Below, in pieces: positions 1 through 9,142 of a DNA stretch of 64,000 nucleotides. The notes under the pieces were generated by a model. The model saw only the letters and a program-made list of their open reading frames with translations. It was not told the origin of the DNA and searched no databases. Numbering within the stretch: position 1 is the stretch's first letter; each line of letters starts with the position of its first letter. The position numbers and the translations under genes were made by a program. The stretch is from an uncultured Bacteroides sp. (GTDB taxonomy: Bacteria > Bacteroidota > Bacteroidia > Bacteroidales > Bacteroidaceae). The stretch covers positions 124,001-188,000 of the forward strand of contig CAUEFX010000001.1 of assembly GCA_958477465.1 (NCBI GenBank). The letters run 5' to 3'.

Positions 1-2241
1 TTGTATCCTGATGTAAATTGGCAAAATGAAGTATTGAATCGGACGGCCCTACAACAAACTTATTATGTGAACGCAAAGGGAGGTGGTAGTCTTGCACGCT
101 ATTATTTAAGTTTAGGAATGTCTAATGAGTCTTCTGCTTATAAACAAGAAAAATCTTCTAAATATTCAACCAATGTGGGATATCGTACCTATAACTACCG
201 TGTTAATTTGGATATTAATTTGACAAAAACTACTTCTGTATACTTTGGTTCCGATGGATTTGTTTCTGATAAATCCGAACCGGGTAATGCTGATACTGAC
301 GGGCTTTGGGCTACCCAACGTAATTTGACTCCGTTAACGATTCCCAAGATTTATTCTACGGGGCAATTACCTGCTTATGGAGCTGATAATGCCTATTCAC
401 CTTATGTCATGCTGAATTATACCGGCATGAGTAATACACGTCATTTCCGAGGAAAATCCACTTTGGAACTGAAACAAGATTTGTCTATGATTACCAAAGG
501 CTTAACTGCGAGAGCTCAGGTGGCCTATGATACGGAAGTCAATTTGAAGGAAAAGCGTTATGTGCGTCCTGATATGTATTATGCTGAAGTACGTCGTTAT
601 ACAGGAGAATTAGGATTGTATAAAAGATTGGAAAGTGAACCTGTAAAGTATTCACATGAGGACGAGCAGTATTATAAATTGCATTTTGAAGGAATGATGA
701 ATTATGAGAGAACGTTTGCTCAGTATCACCGTCTGACAGGATTGCTTTATTATTATATGAGCAGTGAACAAAGAATGAATAAAGATATTGATGGGAAAAG
801 TGAAAGTTTAAGAAGTATGTATGCTATTCCGATCCGTTATCAAGGACTTTCAGGACGAGTTACTTATGGGTTACGGGATACTTATTTTGTAGATTTCAAC
901 TTTGGCTACACAGGTTCTGCTAATTTTGCTAAAAATGAACGGTTTGGCTTTTTCCCGGCTGTTGCTGCCGGATGGGTACCTACCGGTTATGATTGGGTGC
1001 GTGAGAAACTGCCATGGTTGAATTTCTTGAAGATTCGTGGTTCGTATGGTACAGTAGGTAATGATCGTTTAACAAGCGACCGTTTCCCTTATTTGACTCT
1101 ATTGAATGTAAACTCCGGAGGCGGTTGGGGAAGTACCAATGGCTCTATAACTGAAGAATTGATAGGTGCTGATAATTTGAAATGGGAAGTTGCAAAGAAA
1201 GCAGATATCGGAGTTGAAGCGAAATTATTTGGCGAACGTTTGAATTTTGTCGTTGACTTTTTCCGTGATAAACGTGACGGTATTTATCAGTTGCGCCAAC
1301 AGATTCCGGAATATGCGGGTTTGCAGAAAATGCCGTATGGTAATGTCGGAAAAATGGTTAGCTATGGTTCGGATGGTAATATTTCATATACACAAAGAAT
1401 TAATAAGGATATGTCATTCACATTACGTGGCAACTTTACCTATTCAGCTAATGAAGTGAAGAATTGGGAACAAGCTTTGCAAAAATATGAATATCAAAAT
1501 TATTCAGGTTATGTAAATAATGCTTTCCGCGGTTATATTGCTTTAGGACTTTTCCGTGATGAAGCAGATATTGCAGCCAGCCCGAAGCAGACTTTTGGTG
1601 ATTATTTACCAGGAGATATTAAGTATAAGGATGTGAACGGAGATGGAGTTATTAATAAAGATGACCAAGTACCTTTGTCTTATCCGAATTATCCCCGTTT
1701 GATGTATGGCTTTGGTGGTGAATTTAATTATAAGAATTTGACTATCGGTGTTTTGTTTAAAGGTACCGGCAATACGGATTATTATTATGTGGATGATAAT
1801 GGCTATTGGGATAAAGGGAAAAATGGAGAAGGATATATACCATTTTATGGAGGAAAGACCGGTAATGTGTTGAAGATTGTTGCTGATCAAAATAATCGCT
1901 GGACTCCGGCATTCTATTCAGGTGATTCTTCGACAGAAAATCCTAATGCAAGGTTTCCACGTTTGAGTTATGGTAGGAATGAGAACAATACGCAGTTCTC
2001 TACTTTTTGGCATGCAAATTCGCGTTATTTGAGATTACAAGAAGTGAGTGTCAATTATAAATTACCTGCAGGTAGAATCTTGAAATATTTGGGAGTTCGT
2101 TCTCTTGATTTGCAATTTGTTGCTTCCGATTTATGTATCTGGAGTCCTATGAATTTATGGGATGCAGAACAGGCTGATCACAACGGTGGAGCTTATCCTA
2201 TTCCACAGCGTTTTGCTTTTCAGATGTATGTGAATTTTTAA
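1..2241 (+). CDS. SusC/RagA-type TonB-dependent outer-membrane transporter, 3' part only
   Basis: This is the C-terminal 746 codons of a SusC-like outer-membrane transporter, which imports oligosaccharides into the periplasm with TonB energy. The N-terminal carboxypeptidase-like domain, TonB box and plug are outside the window, so the TTG at base 1 is not a real start. What is visible is barrel: long alternating aromatic strands, a calcium-loop-like segment D-V-N-G-D-G-V-I-N-K-D-D near residues 546-557, and a terminal aromatic strand ending M-Y-V-N-F, as usual for this family. It is followed after 25 bp by a SusD gene, the standard pair. It is a sure SusC family member; the substrate is not readable from the barrel. 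Confidence 0.95.
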   Translation: MYPDVNWQNEVLNRTALQQTYYVNAKGGGSLARYYLSLGMSNESSAYKQEKSSKYSTNVGYRTYNYRVNLDINLTKTTSVYFGSDGFVSDKSEPGNADTDGLWATQRNLTPLTIPKIYSTGQLPAYGADNAYSPYVMLNYTGMSNTRHFRGKSTLELKQDLSMITKGLTARAQVAYDTEVNLKEKRYVRPDMYYAEVRRYTGELGLYKRLESEPVKYSHEDEQYYKLHFEGMMNYERTFAQYHRLTGLLYYYMSSEQRMNKDIDGKSESLRSMYAIPIRYQGLSGRVTYGLRDTYFVDFNFGYTGSANFAKNERFGFFPAVAAGWVPTGYDWVREKLPWLNFLKIRGSYGTVGNDRLTSDRFPYLTLLNVNSGGGWGSTNGSITEELIGADNLKWEVAKKADIGVEAKLFGERLNFVVDFFRDKRDGIYQLRQQIPEYAGLQKMPYGNVGKMVSYGSDGNISYTQRINKDMSFTLRGNFTYSANEVKNWEQALQKYEYQNYSGYVNNAFRGYIALGLFRDEADIAASPKQTFGDYLPGDIKYKDVNGDGVINKDDQVPLSYPNYPRLMYGFGGEFNYKNLTIGVLFKGTGNTDYYYVDDNGYWDKGKNGEGYIPFYGGKTGNVLKIVADQNNRWTPAFYSGDSSTENPNARFPRLSYGRNENNTQFSTFWHANSRYLRLQEVSVNYKLPAGRILKYLGVRSLDLQFVASDLCIWSPMNLWDAEQADHNGGAYPIPQRFAFQMYVNF

Positions 2242-2266
2242 GTAATGTTTTTTTGATTTAAATTGA

Positions 2267-4285
2267 ATGAGTATGAAATTCATAAATAAGAGTGTTTGGA
2301 TAGTTCCATGTTTATTGTTGGGGCTAATGAGCTCATGTGATTTTTTGAGTGTTGATAAGTATTTTGATGATACGTTAAAATACGACTCTGTGTTCTCAAA
2401 TAAAACGAATTTGGAGAAATATTTATGGGGAGCTGCCGGTGAACTTCCAGATGAAAGTAAGATATTCGGGAATGATGTAACTCCCGGTATTACGGCTGCT
2501 GATGATATTTTTACATTAATGAATTATAACCTGTTTCATGGGAAAGCATTGACATTAGGGCTTGTCTCTGCTGCCAATACTCAAGGACTTGGAATTTGGG
2601 GATCTTGTTATAAGGTTATTCGTAAGGCTAACTTGATTTTGAGTCGAATAGATGAATGTAAGGATATTACTCCTTTAGAAAAACAAGAGATGTTAGGCTA
2701 TATTCATTTTATGCGTGGGTATGCTTATTATCATATTTTAATGAATTATGGTCCGGCTGTACTTGTGGGAGATGAAGTGTTGAATACCAATGAAGAGGCG
2801 GAATATTACGATCGTGGACGTGCCACTTATGATGAAACGGTAGAATATGTTTGTTCAGAGCTGGAGACTGCTGCTAAATATATACCGGCTGATGTATCTA
2901 TAGTTAATTTTGGCCGTCCGTCCAAGGGGGCTGCTTATGCGATAATAGCACGTGTGCGTCTGCAAGCTGCTAGTCCTGCTTTTAATGGTGGTTCGGCTGC
3001 TTATCGTTATTTTGGAAATTGGACGCGTAGTACGGATGGTGTTCCGTATATTTCTCAAACTTATGATGAAAGAAAATGGGCCTTGGCTGCTGCTGCAGCT
3101 AAACGGGTAATGGATATGGATAATGGACAGCGATATACATTACATACTGTACCTGCATCAAGTTCCGGTTCGTATATTACTCCGGAACTACCGGAAACTG
3201 TTCCTTCTGATCCTTTCCCGAATGGTGCAGGTGGCATTGATCCTTTGAAGTCTTATACAGACATGTTTAATGGAGAAACTTATCCTATACAAAATAAAGA
3301 GCTGATTTGGGCACGTAGTTCAGGAGAAGTGGCAGAATATACCCGTCAATCTTTTCCTATGAATATGGGAGGATATAATGGTATGTGCCTGACACAAAAA
3401 TTAGTGGATGCTTACAAAATGCGTGACGGAAAAACGATCAAAGAAGCAGAGGCTGCGGGCGAATATTCAGAAGTAGGTAATACAACGAAGGTACAGACAT
3501 TTTCAGGATATCGTTTAAATAGAGGTACATTTAACATGTATAATAATCGTGAAATGCGCTTCTATGCTTGTGTCGGCTTTAGTGGTTGCTACTGGCCGGG
3601 TACTTCTTGTTATACCTCTGGATTTTATAATCTTACGATAGAGTATTATTATGGTGGAAATGCAGGAAAGGATAAGGCGACTACTGATAAAGACCGGAAT
3701 TATGCAGTGACGGGATATGTATTAAAGAAATACATTAATCCTGTGGATAATTGGTATAGTGGCGGTGGTTCTGTACGTGTTGCTAAATCTTTTCCCATCA
3801 TCCGGTATGCAGAAATTCTATTATCGTATGCGGAGGCAATTAATCATTTGACAACTTCACATACAATAAGTATGGAAAGCGGTGAGCAATATGAGTTATC
3901 AAGAAGTGGAAATTTGCAGGAAATGATTGCTGCATTTAATCAGATTCGTTATAGGGCCGGTTTACCGGGATTACGTCCTCAAGATTATGCAAGTGAGGAA
4001 AGCATGAATGACCAAATTGTTACGGAAAGATTGGTAGAGTTTCTAGCAGAAGGACGTCGTTTTTATGATTTGCGTCGTTGGGGTATTTATGAAGAAGAAG
4101 AAAATAAACCGATTGAGGGCATGAATATAGAAGCGGGTAAAAGTGAATTCTTTCAACGTACGGTTGTGAATCATCCGGATTATCGTAACCGTGTAGTCGA
4201 TAAAAAAACGGTCTTTTTACCGATTTCTCGTGATGAGGTGCGAAAAGCTCCTTTATTGGATCAAAATCCTGGATGGGATGATTAA
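2267..4285 (+). CDS. SusD/RagB-like surface glycan-binding lipoprotein
   Basis: This is the SusD partner of the preceding SusC; such proteins sit as a lid on the transporter and bind glycan at the cell surface. The N-terminus has a lipoprotein signal ending L-M-S-S-C. There are two possible starts, ATG at 2267 and ATG at 2273; both leave the signal intact, and the second (M-K-F-I-N-K) looks more like a usual start. The C-terminal part has the SusD signature: R-Y-A-E-I-L-L-S-Y-A-E-A, then an R-x-R-A-G-L-P segment, then E-R-L-V-E-F-L-A-E-G-R-R-F-Y-D-L-R-R-W. At about 670 residues it is longer than the 500-550 typical of SusD, as in many mannan/N-glycan type loci. The gap to the next gene is 29 bp with an AGGAGG-like site. 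Confidence 0.95.
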   Translation: MSMKFINKSVWIVPCLLLGLMSSCDFLSVDKYFDDTLKYDSVFSNKTNLEKYLWGAAGELPDESKIFGNDVTPGITAADDIFTLMNYNLFHGKALTLGLVSAANTQGLGIWGSCYKVIRKANLILSRIDECKDITPLEKQEMLGYIHFMRGYAYYHILMNYGPAVLVGDEVLNTNEEAEYYDRGRATYDETVEYVCSELETAAKYIPADVSIVNFGRPSKGAAYAIIARVRLQAASPAFNGGSAAYRYFGNWTRSTDGVPYISQTYDERKWALAAAAAKRVMDMDNGQRYTLHTVPASSSGSYITPELPETVPSDPFPNGAGGIDPLKSYTDMFNGETYPIQNKELIWARSSGEVAEYTRQSFPMNMGGYNGMCLTQKLVDAYKMRDGKTIKEAEAAGEYSEVGNTTKVQTFSGYRLNRGTFNMYNNREMRFYACVGFSGCYWPGTSCYTSGFYNLTIEYYYGGNAGKDKATTDKDRNYAVTGYVLKKYINPVDNWYSGGGSVRVAKSFPIIRYAEILLSYAEAINHLTTSHTISMESGEQYELSRSGNLQEMIAAFNQIRYRAGLPGLRPQDYASEESMNDQIVTERLVEFLAEGRRFYDLRRWGIYEEEENKPIEGMNIEAGKSEFFQRTVVNHPDYRNRVVDKKTVFLPISRDEVRKAPLLDQNPGWDD

Positions 4286-4314
4286 TAGAACTATATGAAT
4301 AGGAGGAAAATAAA

Positions 4315-5292
4315 ATGAAAATAAATCGTATATTATTGATTGCTACATTACCTTTATGTATGATAGCATGTAATGAAGATGATCAGTTTGACAAGGAATT
4401 GTATAAAAAGGTCATATATGTTTTGAGTGGTGATGATTTGACTTTTCCGGTAAATCATGATTTGAATCAAGAGGAAACAACTGGGTATATAAGTATAAAT
4501 TGTGGCGGAACTAAACATATAGATACGGATGTGACGGTGGAATTGGAACCGGATGATGAAGCTTTGGCAAAATATAATAAGTTGAATTATGATCTTAATG
4601 TGGCAAAGTATGCTCATAAATTAGGTGCCGAATATTATGATATACCTAACATGGTTACTGTATTAAAAGCAGATAATGAAAATACATATAGTACTATCCC
4701 GGTATACGTACGACCGGAGGGTCTATCTCCAGATTCTACCTATTTAATACCGCTTCGGATAAAGAGTGTGTCGGGTTATGAAATAAATCCAGATAAACAA
4801 ACGGTTTTATATCGTGTACTGTTAAAGAATGACTATGCAACTCAATCACCTACAGTCTATTATAAAACGAGAGGTACAGATGGAACATATAAGAGTGGTA
4901 CCGAGGAAATAGAAAAGAGCAGTCCTTATACATTGAGCCGTATTGTTGTTCCTTTGACAAAAAACTCCATTCGCTGTTTCGCAGGTATGAATACTTATGA
5001 ACTTTCTAATTTGACAGAAGAAGCCATCCGAAAATACGGAATGCGCATTACTGTAAATGAAGATGCCACTTTGACTTTAACAGCCATTGGAAGTATTCAG
5101 ATTGAGATGTTGGGAGGAGGCGAAAGCAACTATTATTTGGAGACTAAATCTACTTTATATAACCGCCATGCCTTTACGTTGCATTATCGTTATCGTTTGT
5201 TGAAGGATGGATGTGATGGTAGTAACGGTGATGCTGATTATGATATTTGGCATGAAATAGAAGAGACAATGGAAGCCACTATAGCTATTTAA
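4315..5292 (+). CDS. SusE-position surface lipoprotein, DUF1735/DUF4361-like
   Basis: This is a 325-residue lipoprotein with a signal ending M-I-A-C. Residues about 30-165 resemble the DUF1735 beta-sandwich of Bacteroides PUL lipoproteins (acidic start, then T-V-E-L-E-P and I-P-V-Y-V-R-P-E-G-L-S-P-D-S-T-Y-L segments), and the rest resembles DUF4361. It lies directly after SusC and SusD in the SusE/surface-glycan-binding-protein slot, so surface glycan binding is the likely role. In the B. thetaiotaomicron high-mannose N-glycan locus a similar protein occupies this slot, and the GH92 that follows here agrees with that kind of locus (family knowledge). The domain assignment is by pattern only. 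A strong terminator follows, so it probably ends the susCD transcript. Confidence 0.78.
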   Translation: MKINRILLIATLPLCMIACNEDDQFDKELYKKVIYVLSGDDLTFPVNHDLNQEETTGYISINCGGTKHIDTDVTVELEPDDEALAKYNKLNYDLNVAKYAHKLGAEYYDIPNMVTVLKADNENTYSTIPVYVRPEGLSPDSTYLIPLRIKSVSGYEINPDKQTVLYRVLLKNDYATQSPTVYYKTRGTDGTYKSGTEEIEKSSPYTLSRIVVPLTKNSIRCFAGMNTYELSNLTEEAIRKYGMRITVNEDATLTLTAIGSIQIEMLGGGESNYYLETKSTLYNRHAFTLHYRYRLLKDGCDGSNGDADYDIWHEIEETMEATIAI

Positions 5293-5332
5293 TCTTATAT
5301 AAGAAGGTATTGTTTTCAGTGATTTTTTTGAT

Positions 5333-5387
5333 ACAGGTCTCATGGATAGAGATGTACAGCCGATCGTTCCATGAGACCTGTTTTTAT
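5333..5387 (+). terminator. Intrinsic terminator after the SusC/SusD/SusE-like genes
   Basis: A 14-bp perfect stem, ACAGGTCTCATGGA at 5333-5346 paired with its complement at 5368-5381, encloses a 21-nt loop and is followed by a run of T. It separates the transporter genes from the enzyme genes. The enzymes may depend on read-through or on their own promoter; no clear TAnnTTTG box was found in the short gap before 5418. Confidence 0.85.
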
Positions 5388-5417
5388 TAAAGTAGCATTT
5401 TTTACAGACGTAATCTT

Positions 5418-7703
5418 ATGGTAAATACTATAATTCGGAAAATACTTATTTTATTGTTTGTTGCAGGAACGACGGGTATCACAGAACTGGAAGCTGCTTC
5501 AGCGAAAACTCCGGTCGATTATGTGAATCCGTATATGGGGAATATCAGCCATTTATTGGTTCCTACTTATCCGATTGTACATCTGCCCAACAGTATGTTA
5601 AGAGTTTATCCGCAGCGTGGCGATTATACCTCCGATAAAATTCATGGGCTTCCGTTGATACAGATCAGCCATCGCGGCTCTTTTGCTTTTAATTTGTCGC
5701 CTTTCCAGGGAGATGCATCCGGATTGTCCCGGATAATCGATTTTGAGTATGATAACGAGGCAACGAAACCTTACCACTATCAGGTGGATTTATGCAATCA
5801 GCAGCAACATGTAGAGTTTGCACCTTCACATCAATCGGCAATTTATCATTTTGATTATAACGAAGATAAGGCTCCTTATCTCATATTGAATGCCGGAAAT
5901 GGCGAATTGGAGGTCAGTGGTAACGTGATTTCCGGTTATCAGAATATGTGGAATAACCTGCGGGTATATATCTATATGGAGACGGATGTGGAGCCGACGA
6001 AGACGGGTACTCTTCAATCTGATAAATGGGAGGAGGGCAAACGAAAGGCAAAAGGGGATAATACCTGCGTAGTGATCGGTTGGGATGCTGCTCCGCTTTC
6101 ATTGAATGTCCGTTATGGAGTTTCGTACATCAGTGTGGAGCAAGCGAAGAAGAACTTGCGAAGAGAGATCAAAGATTTTGACCTGAAACGGGTAGCGACG
6201 GCAGGACGCAAAATCTGGAATGAAGAACTTGGAAAAATCAGTGTTTCCGGTAGTACGGAAAATGACCGTTTCGTTTTCTATACTTCTCTGTACCGTTGCC
6301 TGGAACGTCCGGTAAACATCAGTGAAGACGGTCGTTATTTCTGTGTGTACGATAATCGAATACATGAGGACAACGGTTATGATTACTATACGGATGACTG
6401 GATTTGGGATAGTTATCGGGCGGCCCATCCTTTGCGGATATTGACCGACCGGAAGAAACAGACGGATATCATCCGTTCATATCTGAGGATGTCCGAGTTC
6501 AGTTCGGATCATTGGTTCCCTAATTTCCCGGAAGTGACGGGAGATTCGCGCCGGATGAATTGTAATCATGGAGTTGCTGTCATAGCGGATGCCTGGTATA
6601 AAGGAGTACGTGATTTTGATTTGCAGAAAGCCTATACCTACACAAAGGCTGCCATTGAGGAAAAGACACTGGCTCCATGGTCGAGTGCAAAAGCCGGATG
6701 GATAGACCGTTTTTATAAAGAGAAAGGATATATCCCGTCATTGGCATCGGGAGAACAGGAAACTGTGCCCGAAGTGAACTCTTTTGAAAAACGGCAATCG
6801 GTAGCAGTAACGTTAGGGACATCTTATGACCAGTGGTGCCTGTCGCGCATCGCCTCTGCTCTCGGATTGGAGAAGGAAGCAGATTATTATGAGTCCTGCT
6901 CCTACAACTATCGTAATTTATTTAATCCGCAAACTTCTTTTTTCCATCCCAAGGATAAGGACGGCCGTTTTTTAGAACCTTTTGATTATCGTTTCTCCGG
7001 CGGACTCGGTGCACGTGAATATTATGGAGAAAACAATGGTTGGATTTATCGGTGGGATGTGCAGCATAACTTCGGTGATTTGGTAAATATGATGGGAGGT
7101 GCTTCGGCTTTTGTTAAGAACCTGGATGCCACCTTCAGGGAATGGTTGGGAAAACCGAAATATGAATTTTACGCCCAACTTCCTGATCATACAGGTAATG
7201 TAGGACAATTTTCTATGGCTAACGAGCCTTCTCTCCACATCCCTTATCTGTACAACTATGCACAAGCCCCATGGAAAACCCAGCAACGGATCCGTTCATT
7301 GGTTCATCAATGGTTTCGGAATGATTTGATGGGAGTTCCCGGAGATGAAGACGGTGGCGGTCTTTCTTCCTTTGTTGTTTTCTCGATGATGGGATTTTAT
7401 CCGGTTACACCGGGATTACCGGTATATCACATCGGAAGTCCTTTCTTCTCTTCCGTAAAATTGAAGTTGAGTAACGGAAAGGTTTTGGAGATTGTAGCCC
7501 GTAATTGTTCGGTTGATAATAAATATATTCAGTCGGCTAAATTAAATGGCAAGACTTGGTCTAAACCTTGGTTAAGCCATGAAGATATAGAGAATGGAGG
7601 GAGACTTGAATTTGTAATGGACAATCGATGTAATACGGAATGGGGGGCAAGTGCCGGTGATGTACCTCCCTCCCTTAATGTAATGCAACATAAACACAAT
7701 TAA
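5418..7703 (+). CDS. GH92 family alpha-mannosidase-like glycoside hydrolase
   Basis: This 761-residue protein has an N-terminal secretion signal without an evident lipobox (cleavage near E-A-A-S-A). It starts its mature part with P-V-D-Y-V-N-P-Y-M-G-N, the GH92 opening. GH92 enzymes are calcium-dependent inverting exo-alpha-mannosidases. The catalytic-acid motif is seen as A-N-E-P-S-L-H-I-P-Y-L-Y-N-Y around residues 603-616, and the base pair as G-D-E-D-G-G-G-L-S-S-F around 641-651, followed by S-M-M-G-F-Y-P-V. Compared with the second GH92 in this window (G-N-D-D-C-G-Q-M-S-A-W) it belongs to a different branch, so linkage or sugar specificity may differ. It is the first of five enzyme genes in a row with short gaps (15-100 bp). 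Confidence 0.93.
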   Translation: MVNTIIRKILILLFVAGTTGITELEAASAKTPVDYVNPYMGNISHLLVPTYPIVHLPNSMLRVYPQRGDYTSDKIHGLPLIQISHRGSFAFNLSPFQGDASGLSRIIDFEYDNEATKPYHYQVDLCNQQQHVEFAPSHQSAIYHFDYNEDKAPYLILNAGNGELEVSGNVISGYQNMWNNLRVYIYMETDVEPTKTGTLQSDKWEEGKRKAKGDNTCVVIGWDAAPLSLNVRYGVSYISVEQAKKNLRREIKDFDLKRVATAGRKIWNEELGKISVSGSTENDRFVFYTSLYRCLERPVNISEDGRYFCVYDNRIHEDNGYDYYTDDWIWDSYRAAHPLRILTDRKKQTDIIRSYLRMSEFSSDHWFPNFPEVTGDSRRMNCNHGVAVIADAWYKGVRDFDLQKAYTYTKAAIEEKTLAPWSSAKAGWIDRFYKEKGYIPSLASGEQETVPEVNSFEKRQSVAVTLGTSYDQWCLSRIASALGLEKEADYYESCSYNYRNLFNPQTSFFHPKDKDGRFLEPFDYRFSGGLGAREYYGENNGWIYRWDVQHNFGDLVNMMGGASAFVKNLDATFREWLGKPKYEFYAQLPDHTGNVGQFSMANEPSLHIPYLYNYAQAPWKTQQRIRSLVHQWFRNDLMGVPGDEDGGGLSSFVVFSMMGFYPVTPGLPVYHIGSPFFSSVKLKLSNGKVLEIVARNCSVDNKYIQSAKLNGKTWSKPWLSHEDIENGGRLEFVMDNRCNTEWGASAGDVPPSLNVMQHKHN

Positions 7704-7718
7704 CAGAATAATATATCT

Positions 7719-9113
7719 ATGAAACTTAAAATCTTGTTATTATCACTTTTAGTAATTCAGGGGTGTAAATCACCAGACATTCAGAAAGCGGAAATTTATA
7801 CTACATCCGAGCAGGCTCAGTGGCAGAGATCGTCCGTGCCGGTCTGCCAACAGACAAGCGAGGATGCCGACATTATTGTTTCGGATACGGAAGAACAGGT
7901 GATTGACGGTTTTGGCGGATGTTTTAATGAATTAGGTTGGGATGCTTTGTCTTTACTGTCCGAAGGACAACGCGATACAGTATTGAATGCCTTGTTCGGT
8001 CCGAATGGCGTGCATTTTACATTCTGTCGTTTGCCGATTGGTGCGAATGACTATGCTCGTGGCTGGTATAGCTATGATGAAACTCCTGGAGATTTTGAAA
8101 TGAAGAATTTCAGCATAGAGCATGATAAGAGTGGGGTGATCCCCTATGTAAAAGCTGCATTGGCTATCAATCCTGATCTTAAGTTGTGGGCTTCCCCTTG
8201 GAGTCCTCCTGTCTGGATGAAGGCTACCAGGCATTATGCGACTGCCCCCGGTGATCACAATGATTTCAAAGAAGAAAATGAGGTGGCAGGCGATCATCTG
8301 ATACAAGAGCCCGAATATCTGACAGCTTATGCTCTTTATCTATCCAAATTCATTGATGCGTACAAACAGAATGGCATTGATGTTTCGTTATTGTATTTTC
8401 AGAATGAGCCTTATACAAAGCATCAATGGCCCAATTGCAGTTGGCTTCCGAAGTCGATGGCCAATTTTATCGGAAAATATTTGGGACCGGCATTTAGAGA
8501 GAAACATCCGAATGTCGACTTATGGTTCGGTACCTTTAACTGCAATAAGATGGCAGATCTGACTTGTGTGATGGAAGACGCCGACGCAGCCCAATATATC
8601 CGTGGTATCGGTTTACAGTGGGAAGGAAAAGATATTGTGGCTGATGTTCACCGAAAATACCCTGATATGAAATTGATGCAGACAGAAAATGAGTGTGGCG
8701 GCGGTACTTTTGACTGGGGAGCGGCAGAACATACGTTTGACTTGCTGAATACTTATCTGAACGGCGGTGTGAACTCTTATATGTATTGGAATATGGTTCT
8801 ACAAGATGACGGTGCCAGCTCTTGGGGATGGAAACAAAATGCAATGATACGTATCGACTCACAGACGAAACAGGTCATTTATACACCGGAGTTTTATGTG
8901 ATGAAACATTTGAGCCATTTCGTGAAGAAAGGTGCTCATCGGCTGAATGTTTCAAAAGGAGACAATGTACTGGCGTTTAAAAATCCGGATGGACAGGTCG
9001 TTATTCTTTGCGCCAATAAAGATACGGAAGAGCGGAGTATCAGAATAGCCTGTAAGGGGCATGTAGCCGATATAAAATTGGCTCCCAAAACGTTTAACAC
9101 GATAACCCTTTAA
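7719..9113 (+). CDS. GH30 family beta-glycosidase lipoprotein
   Basis: This 464-residue lipoprotein (signal ending I-Q-G-C) has the GH30 (beta/alpha)8 plus side beta-domain layout. The family opening I-D-G-F-G-G-C-F-N-E is at about residues 64-73, the acid/base glutamate is in Y-F-Q-N-E-P-Y-T near 228, and the nucleophile glutamate is in M-Q-T-E-N-E-C-G-G-G near 324. The small C-terminal beta-domain includes L-N-V-S-K-G-D-N-V-L-A-F-K-N-P-D-G. GH30 includes beta-glucosidases, beta-1,6-glucanases and xylan-active enzymes; the compact length and the W-S-P-P-V-W-M-K segment are like the glucan-active subfamilies, but this is not proof. It lies 15 bp after GH92 and 29 bp before GH3, so co-transcription is likely. 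Confidence 0.93.
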   Translation: MKLKILLLSLLVIQGCKSPDIQKAEIYTTSEQAQWQRSSVPVCQQTSEDADIIVSDTEEQVIDGFGGCFNELGWDALSLLSEGQRDTVLNALFGPNGVHFTFCRLPIGANDYARGWYSYDETPGDFEMKNFSIEHDKSGVIPYVKAALAINPDLKLWASPWSPPVWMKATRHYATAPGDHNDFKEENEVAGDHLIQEPEYLTAYALYLSKFIDAYKQNGIDVSLLYFQNEPYTKHQWPNCSWLPKSMANFIGKYLGPAFREKHPNVDLWFGTFNCNKMADLTCVMEDADAAQYIRGIGLQWEGKDIVADVHRKYPDMKLMQTENECGGGTFDWGAAEHTFDLLNTYLNGGVNSYMYWNMVLQDDGASSWGWKQNAMIRIDSQTKQVIYTPEFYVMKHLSHFVKKGAHRLNVSKGDNVLAFKNPDGQVVILCANKDTEERSIRIACKGHVADIKLAPKTFNTITL

Positions 9114-9142
9114 ACTTTTAAATATTTAAACTGCAAACTTAT

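Noticed and set aside
1..3. TTG as start of the first gene
   Set aside because: The window edge cuts a SusC gene; the N-terminal third of the family is missing.
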